Shown one piece after another: positions 16,217 to 24,868 of a DNA stretch of 64,000 bases. Under the pieces are notes generated by a model that saw only the letters and a list, made by a program, of their open reading frames with translations, made no database searches and was not told where the DNA came from. Source of the DNA: Streptomyces nojiriensis (GTDB taxonomy: Bacteria > Actinomycetota > Actinomycetes > Streptomycetales > Streptomycetaceae). Each line of letters begins with the position of its first letter. The first letter of the stretch is position 1. The translations under genes and the position numbers were made by a program. Where the stretch lies: positions 4,651,001 to 4,715,000 of the forward strand of contig NZ_CP071139.1 in assembly GCF_017639205.1 (NCBI RefSeq). The letters are read 5' to 3'.

Positions 16217-17248
16217 ATGGCGCTCACGCTCTACGTCGACACCGCGCGCTGGCGTGCGCACCAGAAGCAGATCCAGGACCAGTTCCCCGGGCTGATCCCG
16301 GTCTGCAAGGGCAACGGCTACGGCTTCGGCCACGAGCGGCTCTGCGAGGAGGCGACCCGCATGGGCGCCGACATCCTGGCCGTGGGAACGACGTACGAGG
16401 CCTCCAGCATCAAGGACTGGTTCGGCGGCGACCTGCTCGTCCTCACCCCGTTCCGGCGGGGCGAGGACCCGGTGCCGCTGCCCGACCGGGTCATCCGTTC
16501 GGTCGCGTCGCTGGACGGGGTGCGCGGCCTGGTGGGGGCCAGGGTGGTCATCGAGTGCATGAGCTCGATGCGCCGTCACGGCATCTCCGAGCAGGACCTC
16601 GGCCAGCTGCACGCCGCCATCGAGGACGTCCGGCTGGAGGGCTTCGCCCTGCACCTGCCCCTGGACCGCCCGGACGGCTCGGACGCGGTCGAGGAGGTCA
16701 TCGGCTGGATGGACCGGCTGCGCGCGGCCCGGCTGCCGCTGCACACCATGTTCGTCAGCCACCTGCGGGCCGCGGAGCTCGCACGGCTGCAGCAGCAGTT
16801 CCCGCAGACCCGCTTCCGGGCCCGGATCGGCACCCGGCTGTGGCTGGGCGACCACGAGGCCACCGAGTACCGCGGCGCGGTCCTCGACGTCACGCGCGTG
16901 GCCAAGGGCGACCGGTTCGGCTACCGGCAGCAGAAGGCGGCCTCCGACGGCTGGCTGGTCGTGGTCGCCGGCGGCACCTCGCACGGGGTGGGACTGGAGG
17001 CCCCCAAGGCGCTCCACGGTGTGATGCCGCGCGCCAAGGGCGTCGCACGGGCGGGTCTGGCCACGGTCAACCGGAACCTTTCGCCTTTCGTGTGGGCGGG
17101 CAAGCAGCGCTGGTTCGCGGAGCCGCCGCACATGCAGGTGTCGATCCTGTTCGTGCCCGCGGACGCGCCCGAGCCGAAGGTCGGCGACGAGCTGGTGGCG
17201 CACCTGCGCCACACCACCACGCAGTTCGACCGGGTGCTCGACGCCTGA
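16217..17248 (+). CDS. Alanine-racemase-family PLP protein
   Basis: 343 residues. The N-terminal TIM-barrel signature of alanine racemases is present: PVCKGNGYGFG at about residues 32-42, matching KxNxYG with the PLP lysine. A later GDRFGYRQQ (about residues 232-240) resembles the motif with the second catalytic tyrosine, with arginine replacing the following glycine. A usual alanine racemase is about 370-390 residues, so this one is somewhat short. It may racemise an amino acid or have another PLP role. It follows the FemX-like gene by 76 bp and has CAGGAGAGG upstream, so a shared role in peptidoglycan precursor supply is plausible but inferred. Confidence 0.7.
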   Translation: MALTLYVDTARWRAHQKQIQDQFPGLIPVCKGNGYGFGHERLCEEATRMGADILAVGTTYEASSIKDWFGGDLLVLTPFRRGEDPVPLPDRVIRSVASLDGVRGLVGARVVIECMSSMRRHGISEQDLGQLHAAIEDVRLEGFALHLPLDRPDGSDAVEEVIGWMDRLRAARLPLHTMFVSHLRAAELARLQQQFPQTRFRARIGTRLWLGDHEATEYRGAVLDVTRVAKGDRFGYRQQKAASDGWLVVVAGGTSHGVGLEAPKALHGVMPRAKGVARAGLATVNRNLSPFVWAGKQRWFAEPPHMQVSILFVPADAPEPKVGDELVAHLRHTTTQFDRVLDA

Positions 17249-17258
17249 GTCCGACCGG

Positions 17259-18719
17259 TCAGTCCTGGGCGCTCGCGCCCCAGGCGACCCGCTGTCCGTC
17301 CGAGGGCGTCGCGTACTGCGGCGCCCTCGCCGCGTCCGACAGCACGAACACGTCCTCCGCGCCGTCCAGGACGCCACCGGAGGGGTCGTCCGAGCCGTCC
17401 CGGCGTACGACGTCCCGCTCGGGCATAAGAATGTCCCGGACGATGACCGCGCACAGGTACAGCGTGGTCAGCAGGTGGGCGGTGATCGCCAGCTGGTAGC
17501 CCTCCACGGGCAGGCCCTGGTGCTTGTCACCGCTGGAGGTGTAGGCGAGGTAGAACCAGATCCCGAGGAAGTACACGACCTCGCCGGCCTGCCAGATCAG
17601 GAAGTCCCGCCAGCGCGGCCGGGCCAGTGCGGCGAGCGGGATGAGCCAGAGCACGTACTGCGGCGAGTAGACCTTGTTGCACAGGATGAAGGCGGCGACG
17701 ACGAGGAAGACCAGCTGGGCGAAGCGGGGCCGGCGCGGGGCGGTCAGGGTGAGCAGGCCGACGGCCCCGCACAGCAGGAGCGTCAGCCCGGTCGCGTACG
17801 TGTTGGCGCCTTCCAGCGAGTTGCCCGAGCGCTGGGAGATCAGCAGCCACACCGAGCCGTAGTCGATGGGCCGCTCCTGGCTGAAGGTGTAGAACTTCTT
17901 CCAGCCGTCCCATGCGAAGAGCATGACCGGCAGGTTGACCACGAGCCAGGCTCCGGCCGCGCCGAGTGCGGCGGCGCCGAAGGCGCGCCACTTCCCGGCC
18001 CGCCAGCAGAGCACGAACAGCGCCCCGAGCAGCAGTACGGGGTAGAGCTTGGCCGCGGTGGCCAGGCCGATGAGGATGCCGAAGAGGACCGTCCGGCCGC
18101 GGGACCACATGAGCATCCCGGCGGCGGTCAGGGCGATGGCCAGCAGGTCCCAGTTGATCGTCGCCGTCAGGGCGAAGGCGGGCGCCAGGGCGAAGAGCAG
18201 GGCGTCCCAGGGGCGGCGGCGGTGGGTGCGGGCGACGCACACGGCGATGACGGCCGCGCAGGCCATCAGCATGCCCGCGTTGACCATCCAGTACATCTGT
18301 TCGCGGTGCTGCATGGAGCCGCTGCCGGGGGTCAGCCAGGAGGCGATCTCCATGAAGAGCCCGGTGAGCACCGGGTACTCCAGGTACTCCATGTCGCCGG
18401 GGAGCCGGTCGAAGTAGGGCGTCAGGTTGTCGGCGAAGCCGCGTACCGCGTACAGGTGCGGGATGTCGGAGTAGCAGGCGTGGGTGTACTGCGAGCCCGC
18501 ACCCCGGAACCACGCCCAGTCGTAGCAGGGCAGCTTCTGGACCATGCCGAGCGCGAACATGCCGATGGCGATGAGCGCCACGACCCGGACCGGCCCCAGC
18601 CAGTGCCCGCCGAGCCGGGCGTAGCGGCCGAGCGGGCCGCCGATGAGCTCACTGCCGGCTGCGGCGACCTCGTCCTGCTGCGTCGGCAGTACGGGGCTGT
18701 CCTCGTGCACCTTGGTCAT
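17259..18719 (-). CDS. GT87-family (DUF2029) polytopic membrane glycosyltransferase
   Basis: 486 residues with about 10 hydrophobic segments. The sequence pattern (KLYPVLLLGALFVLCWRAGK, then SPQYVLWLIPLAAL) is that of the GT87/DUF2029 polyprenyl-phosphate-dependent glycosyltransferases, whose mycobacterial members are alpha-mannosyltransferases of lipoglycans. The start at 18719 is preferred because a strong terminator hairpin (18753-18787) lies between it and the longer alternatives at 18749 and 18767. It is downstream of and parallel to the PBP gene, and its stop is 10 bp from that of the convergent racemase-like gene. Confidence 0.8.
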   Translation of the reverse strand: MTKVHEDSPVLPTQQDEVAAAGSELIGGPLGRYARLGGHWLGPVRVVALIAIGMFALGMVQKLPCYDWAWFRGAGSQYTHACYSDIPHLYAVRGFADNLTPYFDRLPGDMEYLEYPVLTGLFMEIASWLTPGSGSMQHREQMYWMVNAGMLMACAAVIAVCVARTHRRRPWDALLFALAPAFALTATINWDLLAIALTAAGMLMWSRGRTVLFGILIGLATAAKLYPVLLLGALFVLCWRAGKWRAFGAAALGAAGAWLVVNLPVMLFAWDGWKKFYTFSQERPIDYGSVWLLISQRSGNSLEGANTYATGLTLLLCGAVGLLTLTAPRRPRFAQLVFLVVAAFILCNKVYSPQYVLWLIPLAALARPRWRDFLIWQAGEVVYFLGIWFYLAYTSSGDKHQGLPVEGYQLAITAHLLTTLYLCAVIVRDILMPERDVVRRDGSDDPSGGVLDGAEDVFVLSDAARAPQYATPSDGQRVAWGASAQD

Positions 18720-18752
18720 GGGCTCATCCTGCCGTACCGGACCGGACATGGG

Positions 18753-18787
18753 GGAAGGCCGTCGCACGGGGGGTGCGACGGCCTTCC
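18753..18787 (-). terminator. Terminator between PBP and GT87 genes
   Basis: Perfect 15-bp arms (18753-18767 and 18773-18787) with a 5-nt G loop, 25 bp beyond the PBP stop. It separates the PBP and GT87 transcripts. Confidence 0.8.
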
Positions 18788-18812
18788 TCGGCTCACGGAG
18801 CGGCGGTACGGG

Positions 18813-21419
18813 TCACCCGGTGCCGCCGTCGAACCCGCCGGTGATGCCGCCAGGGCGGCCCGGTTTGCCGCTCTGCGTCGGGGACGGTGATCCGCTGGAT
18901 CCGCCGATCACCCCGGTGCTGGTGCCGGATGTGTTGCCCGAGTTGGTGCCGGTGCTGGTGCCGGTGTTGGCGCCGCCGTTGTTGTTGCCGCGCGTGGTGT
19001 CCGGGTCGCAGTACAGCTTCCACGGCGGGCAGGTCGGCCGGCCGCCCTTGGACGGGGAGGGGGACGCCGGCGGGGAGCTCGGCGGCTGCGTCGACGGGGA
19101 CGGGGACGCCGGGACGACGGCCGAGGGCGTGGGGGAGGGGGCGCCGGCGGAGTCGGCGGTCACGCCGATGTCCTCGGCCTCCGGGAACTGCTTGACCGGT
19201 TGGCCCTTGAGCGCTTCGCCCATGTACTCGGTCCAGATCTCGGCCGGGATGTCACCACCGTGGAGGGAGGGGATGTCGCCCACGCCCTTCATGGAGATCA
19301 GCTTCTTGTCCGGCGAGTTGGGGTCGGTGCGGAAGAGGACCACCGAGGTGGACAGCTCCGGGGTGTAGCCGACGAACCACGCCGACTTGTTCTCGTCCGT
19401 GGTACCGGTCTTGCCCGCGGCGGGCCGGCCCAGCTTCTGGACCTTCTTGCCGGTGCCGTTCTCGACGACGTTCTCCAGCACCTTGGTGATGTTGTCGGCC
19501 ACGGCGCTGTCCATGGCCCGCTGGGCCTTGGGGGCCTCGAAGCCCGCCAGCTTCTCGCCGTCCTTCTCGACCTCGGTCACGGAGAACGGCTCGCGGTGCG
19601 TGCCGGAGGCGGCGAAGGTCGCGTACGAGTCGGCCATGCGGATGGCGCTCGGGGTGGAGGTACCGAGGGCGAAGGAGGCGTCGTTGTTCGGGTTGACCGA
19701 CTCCTCCAGGATGCCCGTGGACTTGGCCACGGCCCTGACCTTGTCGTGGCCGACATCGAAGACGAGCTGGGCGAACGGGACGTTGATGGACTTCTCCATC
19801 GCCTCGTTGAGGGTCACGTACCCGAAGGCGGTGGGGCTCTCGTTCTTCTGCTTGAACGGCGCGCCCGACGCGTCGCGCAGGGGCTTGCCCTCACGGTTGT
19901 TGATCACGGTGAGGTCGTTGGCCATGTACTTGCTGTCGGCCGAGATGCCCTTGCCCTTGGAGTTCTGGGTGCCGTACTCCATCGCCGCCGCCAGCACGTA
20001 CGGCTTCCAGGTCGAGCCGACCGGGACACCGCTGGAGTTGGCGTTGTTGCTGAAGTACTTGTGGTCCCAGCCCGGGCCGCCGTACAGGGCGACGAGGGCT
20101 CCGGTCTTCACGTCCACCGAGGCCGCGCCGAACTGTACGAAGGTGTCCGTCTCGGGGCGGCCCTTCTCGTCGATGAACCCGTTACGGGTGTCCTCGACCG
20201 CCTTGACCATGGCGTCCACCTTCGGCTTCTGGAAGGTGGTCTTGATCCGGTAGCCGCCCATGGCCATCTGCTCAGGGGTGATGCCCTTGGTCTTCATCAC
20301 GTAGGCCTTGGCCGTGTCGACCAGGTAGCCGATCTGCCCGGTCATGCCGCGGGCCTGCTCCGACTCGACCCGCGGGGGGAAGTCCGCGTCCGTGAACTTC
20401 GCCCGCTCGGCCTTGTCCATCCGGCCGACCTCGACCTCGCGGTCCAGCACCCAGCTCCAGCGCTCCCGGGCCCGCTTCTCGTTGAGGGCGGGGGTGGCCG
20501 CGGCGCCGATGCCGCCGTCCGGGTTGTAGAGGTTGGGACCCTTCAGCACGGCGGCCAGGAAGGCGCACTCGGAGGGGTTCAGGTCCTGGCTGTCCTTGCC
20601 GAAGTAGGCGCGGGCCGCGGCCTGGATCCCGTAGGCGTCCCGGCCGTAGTAGGCGGTGTTCAGGTAGCCCGCGAGGACCTTGTCCTTCTCCTCCGTGACA
20701 CCCAGCCTTATCGCGATGAAGAGCTCGGTGGCCTTCCGCTTGAGCGTCTGGTCGGAGTCCAGGTAGGTGTTCTTCACGTACTGCTGGGTGATGGTCGAGC
20801 CGCCCTGGGTGGAGCCGCCCGTGGCCATGTTCCACACGGCGCGGCCGACACCCATCGGGTCCACGCCCTTGTCCGTCTCGAAGGACTCGTTCTCCGCCGA
20901 GATCACGGCGTCCCTCATCGACCGGGGGATGCTGGAGATGGGCACGATCTGGCGGTTCATCGAACCGCCCGTCGCGACCATCTGGCTGCCGTCGGCCCAG
21001 TAGAAGACGTTGTTCTGCGCCTGCGCCGCCTTGTTCGGGTCCGGCGTGCTCACCATGGCGATACCGATGCCGGTACCGGCCGTGATGACCGCGAAGAAGC
21101 CCAGGGCCGTGCCGGCGACGAACTTCCAGGACGGCACGAAGCGCTTCCAGCCGTCTCTGTCGGACCGCGGGTAGTTGATGAGCCGCTTGTCGCGCGTGGC
21201 GGTGCCGGCTCCTCTCCCGCGGCCGCTGCCTCTCTGGGCAGCCCGGCGGGCATCGGCACGGCTGCCCTGGGCGGGCTGCGGTGCGTACGGGCCGCTGTGC
21301 GACGCCGTGGGGACGTCACGTCCGGCCGCGCCTCTTCCGGGGCGCGGCGGGGCGGTGCGGCGGGCTGAGGCGCGCCCACCGCCTTCGGGCTGCGGCGGTT
21401 TGCGACGGTGCTCGCTCAT
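18813..21419 (-). CDS. Class A penicillin-binding protein
   Basis: 868 residues, bifunctional murein polymerase. A basic, proline-rich cytoplasmic tail of about 95 residues precedes one membrane helix (VAGTALGFFAVITAGTGIG). The glycosyltransferase domain has AENESFETDKGVD near residue 176 and GGSTITQQYVKN near 205; the transpeptidase domain has the nucleophile motif STWK near 470, SIN near 543 and KTGT near 671. The last about 130 residues are low-complexity Pro/Ser then Gly/Thr/Asn-rich. The enzyme polymerises glycan from lipid II and cross-links stems outside the membrane. ATG 21419 follows GAGGAG. It is divergent from the PadR-ino1 genes. Confidence 0.95.
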   Translation of the reverse strand: MSEHRRKPPQPEGGGRASARRTAPPRPGRGAAGRDVPTASHSGPYAPQPAQGSRADARRAAQRGSGRGRGAGTATRDKRLINYPRSDRDGWKRFVPSWKFVAGTALGFFAVITAGTGIGIAMVSTPDPNKAAQAQNNVFYWADGSQMVATGGSMNRQIVPISSIPRSMRDAVISAENESFETDKGVDPMGVGRAVWNMATGGSTQGGSTITQQYVKNTYLDSDQTLKRKATELFIAIRLGVTEEKDKVLAGYLNTAYYGRDAYGIQAAARAYFGKDSQDLNPSECAFLAAVLKGPNLYNPDGGIGAAATPALNEKRARERWSWVLDREVEVGRMDKAERAKFTDADFPPRVESEQARGMTGQIGYLVDTAKAYVMKTKGITPEQMAMGGYRIKTTFQKPKVDAMVKAVEDTRNGFIDEKGRPETDTFVQFGAASVDVKTGALVALYGGPGWDHKYFSNNANSSGVPVGSTWKPYVLAAAMEYGTQNSKGKGISADSKYMANDLTVINNREGKPLRDASGAPFKQKNESPTAFGYVTLNEAMEKSINVPFAQLVFDVGHDKVRAVAKSTGILEESVNPNNDASFALGTSTPSAIRMADSYATFAASGTHREPFSVTEVEKDGEKLAGFEAPKAQRAMDSAVADNITKVLENVVENGTGKKVQKLGRPAAGKTGTTDENKSAWFVGYTPELSTSVVLFRTDPNSPDKKLISMKGVGDIPSLHGGDIPAEIWTEYMGEALKGQPVKQFPEAEDIGVTADSAGAPSPTPSAVVPASPSPSTQPPSSPPASPSPSKGGRPTCPPWKLYCDPDTTRGNNNGGANTGTSTGTNSGNTSGTSTGVIGGSSGSPSPTQSGKPGRPGGITGGFDGGTG

Positions 21420-21633
21420 CGAACGACTACTCCTCGGGCAGGCGAGTGGCCTGGAAGCGGCAGATTAGTTCCGGTACCCCCCGGTGTCATGGCGCACAGA
21501 CTACGCACGCTCAAAACGCGCTCACTGCCGAAGTTCACCCCAAATCAGGCAACCTGCCTGGTGCGAATTGGTGATGTGACACCGGTCACCATGTCTCCCC
21601 TTGTCGATCAGAGCGCCCCGTTCTATCGTCTGG

Positions 21634-21652
21634 ATGTATCGAGTCGATACAT
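21634..21652. promoter_or_regulatory. Perfect palindrome, candidate PadR operator
   Basis: ATGTATCGA-G-TCGATACAT lies 43-61 bp upstream of the PadR gene. PadR-family repressors typically bind inverted ATGT/ACAT dyads, so this is a strong candidate for autoregulation and for control of the downstream ino1 gene. Confidence 0.65.
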
Positions 21653-21694
21653 CAGCTCGACATAAAGACTCAGGGGCGGAGGAGGGGCAGGCGG

Positions 21695-22297
21695 ATGAGC
21701 AGACGCTCAGGCATCCTCGAGTTCGCCGTCCTCGGCCTGCTTCGCGAATCCCCCATGCACGGCTATGAGCTGCGCAAGCGGCTCAACACCTCGCTTGGGG
21801 TGTTCAGAGCCTTCAGCTACGGGACGCTCTACCCCTGCCTCAAGACGCTGGTCGCCAACGGCTGGTTGATCGAGGAACCGGGCAACGCCCCGGAGGACGC
21901 GCTCGCCGCTTCACTCGCAGGGCGCCGCGCCAAGATCGTCTACCGGTTGACGGCCGCCGGTAAGGAGCATTTCGAGGAATTGCTCTCCCACACGGGCCCG
22001 GATACCTGGGAGGACGAGTCCTTCGCCGCTCGCTTCGCCTTCTTCGGCCAGACCGAACGAGACGTCCGCATGCGGGTGCTGGAGGGCCGCCGCAGCCGGC
22101 TGGAAGAGCGGCTGGAGAAGATGCGCGCCTCGATCGCCCGGACGCGGGAGCGCCTCGACGACTACACGCTCGAGCTGCAGCGGCACGGCATGGAGTCCGT
22201 GGAGCGCGAAGTGCGCTGGCTGAACGAGCTCATCGAGAGTGAGCGGGCGGGACGGGATCGCAGACGATCCGGTCCGTCCGACGAAACTGAAAAATGA
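21695..22297 (+). CDS. PadR-family transcriptional regulator
   Basis: 200 residues. The N-terminal winged helix carries the PadR hallmark ILEFAVLGLLRESPMHGYELRKR and SYGTLYPCLKTLVANGWL. The C-terminal half (about residues 120-185) is a charged coiled coil (RSRLEERLEKMRASI) for dimerisation. ATG 21695 follows GGAGGAGGGG. A perfect palindrome in front of it is the likely operator. It is followed 49 bp later by ino1 in the same direction, so the two are probably one operon, and ino1 is its likely target. Confidence 0.92.
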   Translation: MSRRSGILEFAVLGLLRESPMHGYELRKRLNTSLGVFRAFSYGTLYPCLKTLVANGWLIEEPGNAPEDALAASLAGRRAKIVYRLTAAGKEHFEELLSHTGPDTWEDESFAARFAFFGQTERDVRMRVLEGRRSRLEERLEKMRASIARTRERLDDYTLELQRHGMESVEREVRWLNELIESERAGRDRRRSGPSDETEK

Positions 22298-22346
22298 GGC
22301 CTGCATCTCGCAGACCTCGTCCGAGAACAAACAGGGAGCAACCGGA

Positions 22347-23429
22347 ATGGGTTCGGTTCGCGTAGCCATCGTCGGCGTAGGCAACTGCGCCGCCTCGCTG
22401 GTGCAGGGCGTCGAGTACTACAAGGACGCCGACCCGGCGGCCAAGGTCCCCGGTCTGATGCACGTCCAGTTCGGCGACTACCACGTGCGTGACATCGAGT
22501 TCGTCGCCGCGTTCGACGTCGACGCGAAGAAGGTCGGCCTCGACCTTTCGGACGCCATCGGCGCCAGCGAGAACAACACCATCAAGATCTGCGACGTCCC
22601 GAACGCCGGTGTGACCGTCCAGCGCGGCCACACCTACGACGGCCTGGGCAAGTACTACCGCATGACGATCGAGGAGTCCGCCGAGGCTCCGGTCGACGTG
22701 GTCCAGGTCCTCAAGGACCGCGAGGTCGACGTCCTGATCTGCTACCTGCCCGTCGGTTCCGAGGACGCGGCGAAGTTCTACGCCCAGTGCGCCATCGACG
22801 CCAAGGTCGCCTTCGTCAACGCCCTCCCGGTCTTCATCGCCGGCACCAAGGAGTGGGCGGACAAGTTCACCGAGGCCGGTGTCCCGATCGTCGGCGACGA
22901 CATCAAGTCGCAGGTCGGCGCCACCATCACGCACCGCGTGATGGCGAAGCTGTTCGAAGACCGCGGTGTCCGTCTCGAGCGCACCATGCAGCTCAACGTC
23001 GGCGGCAACATGGACTTCAAGAACATGCTCGAGCGCGACCGCCTCGAGTCGAAGAAGATCTCCAAGACGCAGGCCGTCACCTCGCAGATCCCCGACCGTG
23101 AGCTCGGCGAGAAGAACGTCCACATCGGCCCGTCCGACTACGTCGCGTGGCTCGACGACCGCAAGTGGGCCTACGTCCGCCTCGAGGGTCGCGCCTTCGG
23201 CGACGTCCCGCTGAACCTCGAGTACAAGCTCGAGGTGTGGGACTCCCCGAACTCGGCCGGTGTCATCATCGACGCCCTGCGCGCCGCGAAGATCGCCAAG
23301 GACCGCGGTATCGGCGGCCCGATCCTGTCGGCGTCCAGCTACTTCATGAAGTCCCCGCCGGTGCAGTACTTCGACGACGAGGCCCTGGCCAACGTCGAGA
23401 AGTTCATCAAGGGCGAGGTCGAGCGCTAA
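22347..23429 (+). CDS. ino1: myo-Inositol-1-phosphate synthase
   Basis: 360 residues, the length of the actinobacterial type. It begins with a Rossmann motif VAIVGVGNCAASLVQG and contains the conserved GDDIKSQVGATITHR and LNVGGNMDF segments. It converts glucose 6-phosphate to inositol 1-phosphate with NAD+, the first step to mycothiol and phosphatidylinositol in actinomycetes. The ATG at 22347 is preceded by AGGGAG; the longer in-frame extension overlaps the PadR gene. Co-transcription with PadR is likely. Confidence 0.95.
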   Translation: MGSVRVAIVGVGNCAASLVQGVEYYKDADPAAKVPGLMHVQFGDYHVRDIEFVAAFDVDAKKVGLDLSDAIGASENNTIKICDVPNAGVTVQRGHTYDGLGKYYRMTIEESAEAPVDVVQVLKDREVDVLICYLPVGSEDAAKFYAQCAIDAKVAFVNALPVFIAGTKEWADKFTEAGVPIVGDDIKSQVGATITHRVMAKLFEDRGVRLERTMQLNVGGNMDFKNMLERDRLESKKISKTQAVTSQIPDRELGEKNVHIGPSDYVAWLDDRKWAYVRLEGRAFGDVPLNLEYKLEVWDSPNSAGVIIDALRAAKIAKDRGIGGPILSASSYFMKSPPVQYFDDEALANVEKFIKGEVER

Positions 23430-23477
23430 CCGAACCCAAGGGTCTTCACGACACCTGGACTTCGGCAGTTCTTCCGC

Positions 23478-23512
23478 GGAGGGTCCCCGGGCAATGTGCC
23501 CGGGGACCCTCC
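23478..23512 (+). terminator. Terminator after ino1
   Basis: A perfect 16-bp stem (23478-23493 with 23497-23512) with a 3-nt loop, 48 bp after the ino1 stop. Confidence 0.85.
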
Positions 23513-23533
23513 GCGTATGTGACCCTTGCCCTC

Positions 23534-24802
23534 ATGCCTGTCGTACGTGATCTGCGCGTACTCCTGCGCCTGAGGGATTTCCGCAACCTGCTCGCCGTTC
23601 GGCTGCTCTCCCAGGCCGCGGACGGCGTCTACCAGGTCGCACTCGCCACCTACGTCATCTTCTCTCCGGAGAAGCAGACCTCCCCGGCGGCCATCGCCTC
23701 CGCCATGGCGGTACTGCTGCTGCCCTATTCGGCGATCGGCCCCTTCGCCGGGGTCCTGCTCGACCGCTGGCGCCGCCGCCAGGTCTTCCTCTACGGCAAT
23801 CTCCTGCGGGCCTTCCTCGCCTGCATCACCGGGATGCTGATCGTCGCGCAGGTGCCCGACTGGCTGTTCTACGCCTCGGCCCTGTCGGTGACCGCCGTCA
23901 ACCGCTTCGTGCTGTCCGGGCTCGCCGCCTCGCTGCCCCACGTCGTCGGACCCGATCAGCTGGTCACCGCGAACGCGCTCTCCCCCACCGCCGGAACCCT
24001 CGCGGCGGTGGCGGGCGGCGGGCTGGCCTTCCTCGTCCGGCTGATGGCCTCCGATTCCAACGCCCTTGTGGTGCTCCTGGGCGCCGGGCTCTACCTGTGT
24101 GCGGCCCTCGTCTCCCTGCAGCTGGCCATCGGCCTCCTCGGGCCGGACCACCCCGCCGGCCGGGCCCATCCCTCGGTAACCGAGGGGGTCGCCCTCACGG
24201 TGCGCGGGATGGCCGAGGGCCTGCGCCACCTCGCCTCCCGGCGCGAGGCGGCCCGGGCGCTCACCGCGATGACCTTGATGCGGTTCTGCTACGGCGCCCT
24301 GTTCGTGATGCTGCTGATGCTCTGCCGCTACTCCTGGTCGGACAACGAGTCCGACGGGCTGGCGCTGCTGGGCATCGCCGTCGGCGCGTCCGGGGCCGGA
24401 TTCTTCGCTGCCGCCGTGGTGACCCCCTGGCTGGTGGGCCGGCTGGGTCCGCTCGGCTGGATCACCGCGTGCTCCGCGGGCGCCGCCGTCCTGGTACCGG
24501 CCCTCGGCCTGTTCTTCGCCCCGGGACCGATGCTGGCCGCAGCGTTCGTACTCGGCCTCGCCACCCAGGGCGCCAAGATCGCGACCGACACCGAAGTGCA
24601 GTCCCAGGTGGACGACGACTACCGCGGCCGCGTCTTCTCCGTCTACGACGTGCTGTTCAACGTCGCTTTCGTCGGCGCGGCGGCAGTGGCCTCCCTGATG
24701 CTCCCCGCCGACGGGCGCTCGGTGGCCCTGGTGCTCATCGTCTCCGCGCTCTACGCCGCGACCGCCGTGTTCCTGGCCCGGGGTGAGCGACGTTTCACGT
24801 GA
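23534..24802 (+). CDS. MFS transporter
   Basis: 422 residues with about 12 hydrophobic segments and an MFS loop (GVLLDRWRRRQVF) after helix 2, as in DHA-type efflux proteins. Substrate unknown. GTG 23519 is an alternative in-frame start five codons upstream; neither has a good ribosome-binding site. The last codons lie inside a parS site, and that palindrome supplies the TGA stop. A second parS-containing hairpin follows before the convergent CCA-transferase gene. Confidence 0.85.
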   Translation: MPVVRDLRVLLRLRDFRNLLAVRLLSQAADGVYQVALATYVIFSPEKQTSPAAIASAMAVLLLPYSAIGPFAGVLLDRWRRRQVFLYGNLLRAFLACITGMLIVAQVPDWLFYASALSVTAVNRFVLSGLAASLPHVVGPDQLVTANALSPTAGTLAAVAGGGLAFLVRLMASDSNALVVLLGAGLYLCAALVSLQLAIGLLGPDHPAGRAHPSVTEGVALTVRGMAEGLRHLASRREAARALTAMTLMRFCYGALFVMLLMLCRYSWSDNESDGLALLGIAVGASGAGFFAAAVVTPWLVGRLGPLGWITACSAGAAVLVPALGLFFAPGPMLAAAFVLGLATQGAKIATDTEVQSQVDDDYRGRVFSVYDVLFNVAFVGAAAVASLMLPADGRSVALVLIVSALYAATAVFLARGERRFT

Positions 24803-24806
24803 AACA
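24791..24806. repeat. parS site at the MFS stop codon
   Basis: CGTTTCACGTGAAACA. The TGA at 24800-24802 within the palindrome ends the MFS gene. Confidence 0.92.
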
Positions 24807-24819
24807 TCAGCTCTGAAGA

Positions 24820-24861
24820 ACGACGGGGTCGATGTTTCACGTGAAACATCGGCCCCGTCGT
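24820..24861. terminator. parS site nested in a 42-bp palindrome (bidirectional terminator)
   Basis: A perfect parS (24833-24848) sits at the centre of a 42-bp inverted repeat with 21-bp arms; the only irregular pair is 24829-24852 (T-G). It lies between the convergent MFS and CCA-transferase genes, 18 bp after the MFS stop and 7 bp beyond the pcnA stop. It serves as parS in DNA and should fold into a terminator hairpin in RNA from either strand. Confidence 0.8.
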
Positions 24862-24868
24862 CCGTAGG

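Noticed and set aside
19200..21368. 722-codon plus-strand frame over the PBP gene
   Set aside because: Shadow of the class A PBP gene on the other strand; composition is Arg/Gly/Leu-rich without domains.
21408..21665. Small frame between the PBP and PadR genes
   Set aside because: Crosses both promoters and the PadR palindrome; no protein-like pattern.
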